A DNA stretch of 64,000 nt from positions 58,087,628 through 58,151,627 of the forward strand of contig JAOANR010000003.1 of the NCBI GenBank assembly GCA_030278955.1, given 5' to 3'. This document shows, in pieces, positions 49,031 through 61,467 of the stretch (within the stretch, counting starts at the first letter, position 1; every line of letters starts with the position of its first letter). The stretch is from Hygrophila difformis. Its lineage: Eukaryota > Streptophyta > Magnoliopsida > Lamiales > Acanthaceae. Made by a program: the position numbers and the translations under genes. The notes below the pieces were generated by a model, which was not told the origin of the DNA, ran no database searches, and saw nothing but the letters and a program-made list of their open reading frames with translations.

Positions 49031-51391
49031 CTTTTAATTTTAGAAATTTCAAGTTAATATATGTCAATAATGAGGATGACTCTCAATTGCCGTTTCTAAT
49101 ATTTGAATTATAGGATAAGTTTCAATTGGCATAGGATTGTATCTAGACTACCAAATTTGTCAAGGAATTATGGCATTTGAAATGTCACATGCCTAGCAAT
49201 CCTTCCCAACTTATTCCCAATCCAACTTATTTCCAATCCCATTACTTATTCCCAATCCATGACATGCCTAGCAATTATTTCCAATCCCATTACTTATTCC
49301 CAATCATGACATGCCTAGCAATTATTTCCAATCCCATTACTTATTCCCAATCCATGACATGCCTAGCAATTATTTTCAATCCCATTACTTATTCCCAATC
49401 CATGACATGCCTAGCAATTATTTCCAATCCCATTACTTATTCCCAATCCATGACATGCCTAGCAATTATTTCCAATCCCATTACTTATTCCCAATCCATG
49501 ACATGTCTAGCAATTATTCTCAATCCAACCTATTCCCAATCCATGACATGCCTAGCAATTATTCCCAATCCAACCTATTCTCAATCCATGACATGCCTAG
49601 TAATTATTCCCAATCTCATTCATTATTTAATGATACACAAATCAGCCCCCAAAGCCACCCATTTGCACTCCATCCAAAAATAGCTTCATTGGAGAGTGTT
49701 GCAAGTGTTGGGGCAATCTTAAGGCTTTGATTTGAGGATTTATTGATTCCAATCTACTCTAAAGTAAGTTAGTGTTGTGCCTTTCAAATTTTAGAGCTTT
49801 TGGTTGAGTATTCATGGAGATACAACTCGAAATCCATTCCTTGTCAAATCTGTGATTTAGGGTTTCTTCAGGATAGTTTCTTTTGTTCATCCTTGTTCGT
49901 CTAGATCCGTTCGTTTTTGGAAGAACTTTTCTAAATCAAAAATGTTCCTAACACCTTGAATATGATCTCTGTAAATTTTTATAATTTTTGGACATGTTTT
50001 GATCACCCAAATTCGATCTGGTATTTTCTGCATACAGGTTGACAGATTTGATGTATATATGTAGTCAGTTTTGTTGTTCATATTACTCCTACCTATGATC
50101 ATTTCCAATGGTTGATGTCTTCATGAAAGTTGTTCCTTTATGTGTCTAGATCATCTCTGCAAAATTTCATAATTTTTGGAGTATGTTTGGAATTGTTATG
50201 AATTTTTAAAGAGACTGTGGTCGAATGAACAGTAGGGTTTACACTCTTTGGAAAAGATGGATCTGAAATCATTTTTTTTAGGTCACTTAGAGTCCGATTT
50301 TGAAGAAGCCTATTTCTATGAAAAATGTTCATTTGGGTGTGTTCTAGCTCCTGTAAAAATTTCGGAATTTTTGAAAATGATTTGCTAAGTTTCCATATGC
50401 GATTTCTGAAACTGCCCAAAGGACTATTTTTGTCGGTAAATCGTACTTGTGTATTTTGATGATCTATGAGTCGAATGGCTCTCATTTTTGGAAATATGTG
50501 AAATCTGGACATGTGTGATTTTATAAAGTGTAAAAGTATGGTTTTGAAACTTTGTAAGTTTTGATCGAGTGGGATGCCCGACGTTTTAGAGGGTAAGTGC
50601 ACTTGGCGTGGGCTCGTTGGGCCGCCCCCTCTTTTTGGTGGCCAAAACGGCGCCAAGGAAATATTATGTTGCGTGATTGTATGAGTCTATACTCCTAGGT
50701 GTATCCGTAGGGGTTACCTAGGGCTCCGGAGTGTGTCTGTATAGGGTCCGCTGCTCTCACATTGTGGATACCGTCGGCTTGTGGACATAAGTGCCCAAGC
50801 GGGTAATTGATCCCAAACGGCTAAGGCCCAGGATCGTTGATGCCGGCAGCTTGTGGACATAAGCGCCCAAGCGGGTAATGTTTGGATGTCCTCGATCAAA
50901 ATGAACATTGGTGTGGTAATGCGTAGAAAGAAATCCCCGTAAATTATTTTTACTCGTTTGTTAAATTAAATTCCCAACCTTCTTTTGCTCTTCTAAATCT
51001 TTAAATTTTGTTATGCTATACATTAACTTACTCAGTACCGTTTGTACTGATAAAAATTGTTGTTTTCTATTTTTCGCAGAGTAAGTCATGGCACTACGGG
51101 ATGGGAATTTCCGAAGACTTGTCGCACTTGTTTTTAAATTCTTTTACGAATCCCAAACTCATGTTTGGCCGTGTTTGGCCCTTACCTTCCGCACTGTTTA
51201 AAATTATGTATGTTAGACTTAACTCTGATTTAAACCTTCGGGCACTTATTGAATGGTTTTTAAATTATTTTTAAGTATTGGTACAACTTAGCCTTAGCAT
51301 CTTCTCAAGTGAGCTCGAAATGGTTCGCGTCTTGCTCGGGAAGGTGTGGCGGTAGCATCCCGGCCTGGGTGACCAAAACCGGGGTGTTACA
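48949..51391 (+). repeat. 3' LTR
   Basis: Near-identical to the 5' LTR, with a shorter ATT run (about 48989-49030). It repeats the 48-bp array (about 49240-49615) and all other internal motifs. It ends directly at the CTTTG duplication. Confidence 0.95.
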
Positions 51392-51592
51392 CTTTGATTC
51401 GACCTTTTAACATAGTTACATAAGATAAAACATAGTCAAGTGAAATTTTATTACATTCATCTAATCACATAGTTTTAGTGTATTAAATTTTATAATTTTT
51501 ACTTTTATACAATTTGAGATATTAATCGTTAAATATTTACATTGGATTACGTGAAAACATATAATGTTAATATCATTTGATGACGGGGATAG

Positions 51593-52111
51593 TATATACT
51601 AAAAATACCTTAAACATTATTTTCAATACCTACCAAATTTTCACCCCTAAACTCTAAATGCTCTAAATGTTGAAAGCTCATTTCCCCAAATCTTTTTCAA
51701 ACTCTAAAATCTAATTTTCAACTTTATCACCATTATTTTCAATCTTATACCGATTTTAAGATATTAATCGTTAAACAAATGCAGTGAACAGCATGTCCAA
51801 AAGTTTTGAGACATAAATAATAAGACAGAGAGAGTAATTATTTTCCAAACATAGCCCCAAAAGTTATTTGGCTATTTTGGGTAACATTATTTCATTTTAA
51901 AAAAAAAAAGAAAACTGAAAAAAACAGAAAAAAACTGAAAAAAACTGAAAAAAGATCAAATTAAAAAATACCCGTTCTGGTCAGTAATTAAAAATAAGGA
52001 TGGGAAAAAATGGCCCTACGAATGGTTACAACTTACAAGAATGTGAAAATCAGTAAATTACCATTTGTAAGAATGTCACAACAACAATCACCTCTATAGA
52101 CGGGTCATAGA
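51593..52111. other. 3' flank of CMT2
   Basis: AT-rich, with an (ACTGAAAAAA)n-like run near 51910-51955. The segment about 51725-51836 (GAGATATTA-type words, end AGACAGAGAGAGTAA) may be the decayed right half of another Stowaway. Confidence 0.45.
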
Positions 52112-55100
52112 TTAATTTCCTTGGGTTGAAGAAGGCCGCAGCGAAGAAAACTGCGGCGGCAGGGTCATCAGAGGTTCGTTTCCGATCACTCTCTGGTACG
52201 CCATTCCAAGTGCATATCCGAGTGCTCGCGCCACCGGGACGGACACGGCGTTCCCGACCTGACAGTACCTTTCCGTCATCGTCCCGCAGAATCTGTAATA
52301 ATCCGGAAATCCCTGCAACCTAGCACATTCCCGTATCGTCAGACACCTATCCTGTTCGGGATGCAAAATTGCACTGACCCGGATATGGGGAAACGTCAGT
52401 AATGTCGATACGGTCTCGTCCCACCACAATCTCGCGTACGGCTTTTTCGACTTCCCATTTTCGTAGGTGAAAACGGATCCTGGAAGAAGCGGCCTCCCCG
52501 TCGGCAGCATCTCCGGCTCTTTCGTCGTATCGGGACGAGCCACATTGTCTCCTCCGACGACTACGCCCGGAAGGTCCCTAAAGTTGGCACCTTTTTTGTG
52601 CGGAATCCGACAGACTCGTAGGTAGTCGTGTTCGGACAACTGTAGCGGTCGATGGTCGTATAAAATGGACGATGCGGGTTCCGAATCAGTACTGTTAAGT
52701 GATGCAAGGCCTAACATTTCGGCTTTAGTTGATCTTATGTTGGTTTGGAAGTCGGTTTCCGGAGGCTTCTCGTACGCCATTTCCTCGCGTTGATCGTAGT
52801 TTGTGACCGGTGGAAGATCGGAGATTGAATCGCCAAGAACGACGGCGTCTTCCAACGGGCGAGGCTGGCCTTCGTCGTAGGCGACAATGTTTCGTTCGAA
52901 TTCGATTGGAGGCCAGTATTTCACGACGACATCGTGTGTGGGAAGGGGGAACTGTGGCAAGGCTTCATTGGGGTGTGCGCCCCAGATGAAGACTCGAAGG
53001 CGGAACTGTGGGAGACCGTAGCAACCGGAGGCGATGGTGCCTAGCCGTGCTTGGTATTTCATGGACACCAAACGGCTTAATGCGTATCTCCCGAGAGAGC
53101 CCTTGTCGAATCTAATGAGATCGACCACGTTTTCCATCAGTACGTATTTGGGCTTCAAGAACTCGACGATGTCCATAAAGACAATGATTTGGCGGTTTTT
53201 GTCGTCGTCCAATGGGGATTCGTGGTTTCTGTGGCGATTGTAGCCACTGATGCCTTGGCAGGGAGGGCCGCCACAGATAACATCGACATCGCCCTGGAAT
53301 TTTTCGAGAGATTAGAAAAGACGACGTCTTTCAAGTACAGCAAGAAAATGTACACTATGCTGGATTATGTACTCACGGGGAGAGGAAGGATCTTCGATTT
53401 AAATTTTCTTCGAACGAACTCCCCAATCCGCTCTCGGCAATTACTGCAATGATATAAATGGACAATGGTACCACATGAGCATTATTGTATCGAGTCATGA
53501 ACTCCTGAAAGGACAAATGGTTTGGGATCCTCACCTCAACCCTGAAATCGATTCCCATGTGTCGTCCTTTGGGCCATACCCCTTCCAACGTACCTTCAGA
53601 AGTGTTCCGATGTGAAATGTTGATCGAATGTAGATTGATAATCAATAACTCAAATGTGTTGGCAATCATCTGTTAGTTACCTTGAAGTGTAGTTCGCGCT
53701 TCCCATTGTCATTGGGATCGCCATAACAAATGTCGACAAGAAAGGAAACCTCATATTCCTCGGAGCTATCTTCTACATCTGATGTAGGGTTGTCCTCGTA
53801 ACAGGCTTCGTCTTCAGGAGGGTTGTCCTCTGATTTGCATTCGACTGTTGCATCTGACTCATGCACATAAAGCTTACACAATTTCTCCCATTGCCTTAAC
53901 AGCTCTAGAAAATCATCGGCCGTTTCATTCCTAACCTGTAGAAGTGCAGTTAATTCAGATTCGATATGGCAGTATACGTTCGTGAGATACACAAGTTGAG
54001 CAAAATTACACATACATGGGTTTCTGGATGGTTCAGTTTCAAACTTTCACATGCCGAGCTATTGGCATCAACAGCCCATTTCTGAAACAACAGAAAAGTG
54101 AGTTACGTTAAAGAATAAATCGAATTACAAGATGAAAAAGATGAGAACAAGAGAAGTAAAAAAACTTCATCATTACCGTTGCAAGATTTGTCCTCGAGAG
54201 CTTCGCACCTAGACATAATCCAGTAGACATTCCACCACATCCAGAGTATAGATCAAGTAATGCTAATTCTGGTTTCAAGGAATCATAATTTGGTAAAACA
54301 GCTGCCAGAGGAGTCATAGTAATTGGTTTATCATCGGTGTGGTTTGAGAATGATTCACACTCTGTAGCAATGTCTGAAATGTAGACAGGAGATGGAATAA
54401 TAAAGTAAGTTATAAAGAACAAACTTGGGTGAACCGACAAGTATTTCCATTTAAATGTAGATTTCACATTGTTCTGAACAGTAACAAATTCGAGGCCGTG
54501 TTACAATGATTGGAAGATAAGCTCAGATAGTGAAATTCAGTAAAAGAGAGAACCCATTGTCTATTTTACAACATTGCTAACCTTTTTTCAAAGTACGGAA
54601 CGTTGAGTAGTCCACACAGTACTCCATGTCATAATAAAAGGTAGCTGACTGGATAAGTTTTGATTTCGGAGATAGCTAGAGTTTGCAAAATAAACCAACG
54701 AATAATGATCAGAAACTGGAAGCTGGAAAATCAGCCAAGAAGTTTTGCCATAAGGAAACAAATAAAAATTCCCAGGTGATTTGCAGAAAGTAACCAGAGA
54801 GGTAGTAGAGATGAATTCTTAATCTTGATGTTATTACAGCAGATAAAGTAAAAACACAATAAAAAGTTTAAGCAGTAAAGAGTTAACATACTGTAGGTGA
54901 TACTTGCTCGATATTGACTTTTGAGATAACGCAATCTAATGGGTTGTCGTTCTCTAAGGTGGAGTAGAATAAGCGCCTCTTGTCTTGTAAGGAAGCAGCA
55001 CCTTTTAAAACCTTGATGAGTAGAAATGGATAAAAATATTTTAGAAGATAAGGATTATAATTAAGCAAAAAAAAAAAAAAAAATGCTAATGCAAAGAAGA

Positions 55101-58092
55101 CAACAAATGTTGGACGAACCGTATCTTCAGCCCTGAAAAACCATTGAACCCTAAAGTAATCCTCTTCCTTTGTTGTTCTGAAAAATTCCAATATCCTGCC
55201 CACATGTTGCTTCGGTCCCTCACCCTAAAGAATTGCTTACGACATAATCTTGCAATGTTAAAGCATATCCAGATAAGAAAGTTTCAATCGGATTCTGTTA
55301 AGTAGAAATTTCAGTCCCAAATGTTAAAGGTCGCAGAAGAGAACAATTAAGTAATAATGTTAACAGCAACAAAAATTACCTTTACATATACACAATCTCC
55401 AATATTCAAAAGACAGTCCCCAACTTGGGCTTGAGCATAGTGGCAATTCACATTCAATATGATTTCATCTTCTTCATCAGCACTGTAAGAATAAGCATAC
55501 GATCCATAAGATTGCAGATGAGCTAATAATTTAAGCACAAAGGATTAGGGCCACAATATGTTACCCAAGAAAGATAATGTTCATAGGGTTCACTCACTTT
55601 AATTTCCAGCTACGACCTTTATTTTTGCTCTGCAAAGTTCAAAATCAATTGATGGCATTAAATAGAAAAAAGGGGGTATTAGAAAACCAACAACCAATCC
55701 ACACAGATACCAACATGAAAATTATGCTTGTGCTATAAAAAAAGGGCACCTACCATGGAACTTCGAAGAGTAATTGCTAAAAGGGAACCAATAATATTAC
55801 TTCAAATGCATATGCTCTAAATAAATTGAATTTTATGCACCATTATTTTCAGGCCTACTAGATTCTTCGTAGGTGGAGAACACCGATAGCATGAAAAGTG
55901 AATCATTTTAAGAGTATAAGCAATCTTGGTCAAGGAAAGAAATAGAACTCAATTTCTTATGCTTGTGATTGTCAGTGGAAAGTACCGGACTCTTCATGTT
56001 CTCCATTGGTCCTATGTCAGATTTCTTGTGTGTTAGTGGTTTTCCTTTTTTTTGAATTTAATGTTCAGAGACGAGATTGGTATTGGTCAAAGAATGGTAT
56101 TAGATTATGCGAACATGGATTGTTGAACTGCTGTCTTGGTATCCAACTCGATAGCCAATCAAGTTCATTTGCGTAACCATTTCATTCAAAACATAACAAA
56201 ATTAATCACCTAAGGACAAAATGTTCATGTTAATAGCATAATCCAAGAATTATAATACATCAAAGGCGGGTGATGTACTGATGTTGAAGAGTGACGTAAA
56301 ATGATTGATAAGCTCATTCCAAAAGTATAATAACACATAAAAGATAAAAGTTAACCATGCATAACTTGGAGTAATTTTAGGAAGGGTGACTTCCCAAGAC
56401 ATTTTCAGAGAGCACACAAAAAGGACACCATTAATTTGTGGGCACATTTCTTCAATTCATACAGCAATTAACCACCGCTGTCCCAGTATAGTGAGGCAGG
56501 AGTGTTACAAGAATCCTGATATAATGTTGACCATGAAACACACAAGAGTATTTATTTTTGGGTATTATGTTTTTCATTTTAAATTCACAACATAATAATT
56601 CAATTTCAGTTCATTTGATGATTCAGCCTTAACTTACATCCAACACATAAAAGTAAAAAAAGTCGTGAATCAAACAAACAAATGCAAATAAATTGCTGCA
56701 AGCAGAGTGTTACAAGTAAAACAAGGAATCACTAACCTTCAGTTCATATCGCCACTGCCACCGTCTCTGAGCTATTTCTTCTGGAATTGGATCACCTACA
56801 AAACAGCACACGATGATCTCCTCTTCCTCCCCTAATTGTACACAACTCTTTGAATTGATGTCACCATTGGAAGGATTCAATCCTTCAACTGGATCTTTGG
56901 TTTTCATAGAAATTCCATCTACATTTCCTTTAAAATATTGAGTTTTCCTAGACCTTAGGTACTTCCCACTCATTAACTCTGAATCACATTTCTCACTATC
57001 CCTTCTCTCAGAAACATTGCCCAGTTTGTTCACAGCATACTCTACTTTTGGAGAAATTAAGCACTTCCCACTTGATTTCACACTAGAAACTCCTCTCATT
57101 GAACCATCTGTATCCACCCATTCTTTTTGCAATACGGTTTTCGCAGACCGTGACCGTAAGCACCTCCCACCTGAAGGAGGACTTTGCTCATACTGATTAA
57201 ACCTTGAAGACCCAATTAAGCTGCTTGCTTCACTACACACTTCTGAGGGTTGAGGCAATTCAACCAAAGCAAATTCTAGTCCTCCAGACATTGAGTTTTT
57301 CTTGGAAGCTCCTTTCTTCGATTTTTTTCCCTGGTTCCTTTTCTGTTCCGAAGGCGGCGCCTTAGAGGCATTTCTAACAGCCCTTTTCCCCGAAACTTGA
57401 GGGGATTCATCAAAAGAACACTTAATTGCAAAATGTGCTCTTGAATCACCACCATTCTTCTTGTTAAGACTCCTCTCATTATCCGTATAAATTAAGACAG
57501 TTCTCGATCTCAAACATTTCTCACTCAAACAGCCTCTAGACACACCTTTAGAACCTGAATCGGAAAATGCAACCAACTGAAGATTTGAATCAGAAATTTT
57601 ACCTCCACTCAACCTCAAAGACCGCCTCTGAACCCTATGATCCGAATTCGGCCTCCCCTTCTTCCCAATCCGCGCTCCAGCATCCTTATCCTCTGCTAAA
57701 GAACGACACCTCTTCTTCGACCTCGATTCTCCGGAACCCACATTCTTGTGCTCCCTCAAAGTCAACGCCGTCGCCGATACAATCGGAGATAGCCTCGGAG
57801 ACCTCCTCAATTGAGGGGAAAGCAATGCAGGAACCTTCTTCTTTCCGGCGGTCTTCAAAATCGGAACTTCGGAGTTGTCGGAGGTAAACCGAGGCGATCT
57901 GCGCAGAGAATTGGCGTTCGCATCGGAGGGGCCGCGAATTTCAAGAGGCAAGGGGTCCACGACGTGCAAGGAGAGCGCCCAGGCATCATTATCGACTGCG
58001 GAATTGGGAGGGGATGGAGGAGGAGGAGCGGAGGAGAACCTGGGGGATGTTCTCAGGGGGGTGGGATGCTGTGGGTTTCGAGGCTTCTTCAT
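52112..58092 (-). CDS. CMT2: Chromomethylase, CMT2 type (plant CHH/CHG DNA cytosine methyltransferase)
   Basis: Twelve exons join in frame with GT-AG borders to give 1209 aa: 58092-56737, 55629-55598, 55482-55380, 55224-55120, 55011-54892, 54675-54582, 54373-54177, 54081-54016, 53935-53681, 53593-53541, 53443-53377 and 53293-52112. The N-terminal 450 residues are disordered and basic, with SPR motifs (16-18, 66-68, 98-100) and repeats of the form GKCLRSR. A BAH domain covers about 470-595. Methyltransferase motif I is [10 protein letters not shown] (644-653). A chromodomain interrupts the catalytic domain (about 750-800, [11 protein letters not shown] ... [14 protein letters not shown]). Motif IV is GGPPCQG with catalytic Cys828, motif VI is MENV (Glu870), and QFRLRVF and [13 protein letters not shown] follow. 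The long N-terminus and [10 protein letters not shown] and [11 protein letters not shown] match CMT2 better than CMT3 (about 840 aa). CMT2 binds H3K9me2 and methylates non-CG cytosines in long heterochromatic transposons. No damage is seen. Confidence 0.95.
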
Positions 58093-58377
58093 CGCCGAAT
58101 GTCGAATAAAAGCAATGTGAGTGAGTCAGACAGAAGATGTGGATTTTGTACTAAAAGTATAGAAATGGTATGAATGGAACAGACTCAACAGTACTCGCAA
58201 GCAGATACGAAATCGGGCTGAAATTGGGAAGACTTTCCCTGCTTTTCTTGCATCAGCTGTAATCAGACCCCAGTCAAGATCTTGTCTTAATTAGGAATGT
58301 GTTGTGAATGTAATCTTCATTCTTCGTATGCAATCCAATGATAGCGATTTTCATAGTAGTGGTAATGCATATACATA
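58093..58377 (-). promoter_or_regulatory. CMT2 upstream region
   Basis: The only 285 bp between the CMT2 start codon and a hAT-like MITE. It must hold the 5' UTR and the proximal promoter unless these extend into the MITE. No clear TATA box could be assigned. Confidence 0.45.
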
Positions 58378-58920
58378 GCCAAGGTGGCAAATAAAGGTAT
58401 ACTGAAAATACTATTATCGTTATGGTATCGTACCCAAATAATACCGATACCAATAGTAAACATTTTCGGTATAACGAAAATTTCGGTTTCCAATAATATA
58501 TACCGTTACACTATCGAAAATTATAATTACCGAAATATGTCGAAAAATACTGAAAATACTAAAAAATACCAAAAATTTTACACACCGAACAATGTGTTAC
58601 AGACCATTACAAATCGACATACCGAACTATACTGGAAAAAATCAATACCGTGAACATATTCCAATTACGGATATACTGAAAAATTACTTAAATTAGCCCT
58701 TCAAAGTTCCAAATGTCTTAACACAACAATAAATATTAGTAAATTTTAAAATAATATTAAAATTAATGTTTCGATATTATGGTATACCGAAATACCAAAA
58801 ATCTCGTATGCCCATATCATTACCGTACCGTTTTTTCGGCATACCTAAATTTCGATATTTTTCAGTAATTTTCGATACGATAAGCTCGGCATACCGAGTT
58901 TTCGGTAATTTTTTCCACCC
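58378..58920. mobile_element. hAT-like MITE with ATACCGAAAA interior, upstream of CMT2
   Basis: 543 bp with the exact 8-bp duplication TATACATA (58370-58377, 58921-58928). Ends are GCCAAGGTGGCAAATAAAGG and the inverse of AGGGTGGAAAAAATTACCG. The interior is dominated by variants of TACCGAAAAT and TTTTCGGTAT. Confidence 0.85.
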
Positions 58921-58928
58921 TATACATA

Positions 58929-60417
58929 TTCTAGAAAGGGGAAGTTGGGTAAAAAAAAATCTAAATGAAGTTCCACTCTTCAATTTGATTGTTTGAATAA
59001 TTACAATTTTATATATATTATTTTTAAACAGCCTATTTTTTTAAAAATAATTAAAAATAATTTTAAAAAATTATTTCGAAAGACAACAATATTAGCTTAG
59101 AAAATTTTGGATAAGGTATTTGATTTAATTGGTTTTATTGGATATGATAACTAATAAGGCATATTCGATAAGATGAATTAAGTGTGAGTCTATGATTTTT
59201 TTATGTAACCAATAATCATAGGGGATGTTGGTAAAAAAAGAGTGGTGGCATAAGATATCACTTAAATTGATGAAATTATTATTTTATTTTTACTTTTTTT
59301 ACATTGGGATTGTTTTTTCTCTAGTGCAACCACTTAATTTTTGTGATGATACCATTATTATCAAATTTCACCTTAGCTTTTCTTTATTATTTTTTTTTTT
59401 GTATTATATTTTGTGTTACCGCTGTCAAATTTCTTTAGACCCGCCCACTAACTAATACTAATATTTGAGAGTTTTGTAGGACAAAATGTATTTGCCATTT
59501 GGTTGCATAGTAAAGGGTATTTATTTTGAGGGTGATAGATTGATTAAACTTCTAAGGATTATTTCTATTATGCTTGTGTAATAACATAAGTACAGGGTTG
59601 ATGATTAATCATGAGTTTTAAACATGAAAAATAAATCATTGATATATTCAACATACTTCTTCAAAGAGAACACTCCATGAGACTAAAACATGTTGATTGA
59701 TTCTCTAACTATTGAGTGTTGTGATACAATTTGGTAATTGTGCATGATTACTCCTCCATCAGCAAAGTATTGGCAGATTTGGATTACATAGTGCACGGAC
59801 TATATGATAGTTAAAAGTGTCATCATAAAATCATACACGAATATCATCATTGTAAACATTATAAAATCCAACCCAAACATCACATCCTCATATCTGCCAT
59901 CATAAAATTAGCTCCGAGTAACACATTCTACATGTACGGAATCTGCACAACAACTGATCATGTTGTAATATATTGACGGCATGGAGTATATTTGGTGGCA
60001 TATTAATAGGTTAAAACCTTAGGATGCGTTTGGTACAGAGAATGGAATTGCAGAGAATTGATGCCAGAGAATGGAATTGCAGAGAAAGAGATTTGAGTTA
60101 CAGAAAGAGAATTGATTCTCCTGTTTGGTAACACAGAGAATTAAACAGAGAAATGTAGCAGAGAATCAATTCTCTTGTTTGGTTATTATAGATAGAGAAT
60201 TGAAATGTAAGTTTTATATTAAATTTTTTTGTCCCAACCATATTTTTTTTATAACAATAGGTAATTTAAATAATTAAAAAAAAACATACAAAAATAAACA
60301 CAAATAATCCATAATAAAATATGTGATCAATGTTTTTTTTAAAAAAAATGCATATACATAAAATGGAAGGTTTTATAATAAATGAAAAGTACATATACAT
60401 ATATATATATATATATA
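58929..60417. other. AT-rich spacer with a MITE-like patch
   Basis: Mostly unassigned. At about 60019-60200 a patch starts GGATGCGTTTGGTACAGAGA and repeats AGAGAATGGAATTGCAGAGA and AGAATTGATTCTC(C/T)TGTTTGGT. This looks like one end of a GCGTTTGGT-type MITE. Its other end was not found. Confidence 0.4.
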
Positions 60418-60444
60418 CTAGTGATGATTCTGTGCGATGCACAG
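60418..60444 (-). mobile_element. 3' end of a second Helitron
   Basis: On the minus strand CTGTGC-ATC-GCACAG (60444-60430), eight bases of spacer and CTAG (60421-60418) are followed by T. The hairpin core is the same as in the Helitron ending at 8264. The element extends to higher coordinates. No 5' TC end matching the first Helitron was found, so its length is unknown. Confidence 0.7.
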
Positions 60445-60870
60445 CGAATGAAGACGTACAATGGCCCATGGAGGGAAAAAAAATAATTATAAGTAAGTGT
60501 GCATGGGTCCTCATCTGTATATTTCATTCTTGTTCCTGCACTTTTCTTTATCACTACAGACATGACCAGTATCATCCTTCATGCAAGAAAGAACCAACTG
60601 AGGCCAAATAATAAAGCATACAGGAATATTGTAACAGAACTACAAGTTCTCATTGGATTTCACTTAAAGATGAACTGACAAGATATACCTAAGCAAATAA
60701 GTTTTTTCAACTGCCTCCTAGCTGCTACAAAACTTGCTTGCTTGAATCAATATTATTTGTTCACAACACGTTAGAAGATGACACATAGCACACACTTACT
60801 AATGCATTAGAGTTCTTGCTTATGTATAACAAACAATATACTACTATCTTCTTGAAAACAAGAATTTATC

Positions 60871-60938
60871 AGTAAGAACATATCCAAGAGTAAGGCCTTA
60901 CCTGAGTAAGAACATATCCAAGAGTAAGGCCTTACCTG
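60871..60938. repeat. Two 34-bp tandem copies
   Basis: The unit starting AGTAAGAACATATCCAAGAG is repeated perfectly (60871-60904, 60905-60938). Confidence 0.9.
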
Positions 60939-61269
60939 GACAGGTACATAACTACTTGGAACTGCCCATGGAGAAAAAATAAATAATTGTAAGTGAGCGC
61001 CGTCGTTTCCTTATATGACACTTATTATGTTTAAAGAAGTTTAGTTATACTTAATTTACAAGGCAAGTACGCAGGGATGATGAAGCCAAAATCAGACCAA
61101 AAAAAATTTACTTAGAGCTGAAATTTTCTAACATCCACAAATCAATATAAACAAATGTGAAACACACGAATTTTAAAAATACCCACGAATTTAATTTAAT
61201 AACAATGGAGATTCCCCATGACTTTGTCATAGGTCTAATATGGAGTACCCTTAATACAAATCATAGTAC

Positions 61270-61467
61270 CTTAATATGATGGTCGATGGAATCTGAGAAG
61301 TCAAATGATACCTTCTCCTCTACTTTCTTGAACAAAGAAGATAATGTTGTTTGAACAAGATGTGTTTGAGATCGATCCAAGGGGTCTTTTGCTATCTCTG
61401 AAGTCATACTTTGTCCAACATCATCCTCATTGGCAATCTCAAAAACTACACGGCAAGAACTTCTTCT
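61270..61467 (-). pseudogene. Exon-like segment of unknown origin in the second Helitron region
   Basis: 198 nt (66 codons), open throughout, with a CTTGCAG acceptor and GTACTA donor on the minus strand. It reads RRSSCRVVFEIANEDDVGQS, later HLVQTTLSSLFKKVEEK. It looks like a true coding exon. I cannot name the family. Its position behind a Helitron 3' end suggests capture. Confidence 0.45.

Larger units (their letters stand above)
46182..51391 (+). mobile_element. Young non-coding Ty3-like LTR retrotransposon with 2.4-kb LTRs
   Basis: LTRs are 46182-48641 and 48949-51391 (2,460 and 2,443 bp), TG...CA, flanked by CTTTG (46177-46181 and 51392-51396). The two LTRs are nearly identical. The clear differences are the length of the ATT run near their 5' ends and a T/A change in the 48-bp array (46570 versus 49321). 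That implies a very recent insertion. The interior is only 307 bp, with an initiator-tRNA-Met primer site (48645-48656), a relict reading NFEDEV before the 3' end of the interior, and the purine tract AAGGAGGGTAG (48936-48946). No gag or pol remains, so it must have been mobilised in trans. LTR ends and several internal words match the element at 14558-21414, so the two are related families. Confidence 0.96.
46118..51592. mobile_element. Stowaway MITE split by an LTR retrotransposon
   Basis: The left part 46118-46181 begins CTCCGTCCGTCATTTAATCA. The right part 51392-51592 ends TCATTTGATGACGGGGATAG before TA. Together they make one Stowaway copy of normal length, interrupted exactly by the LTR element with its CTTTG duplication. 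Confidence 0.9.
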
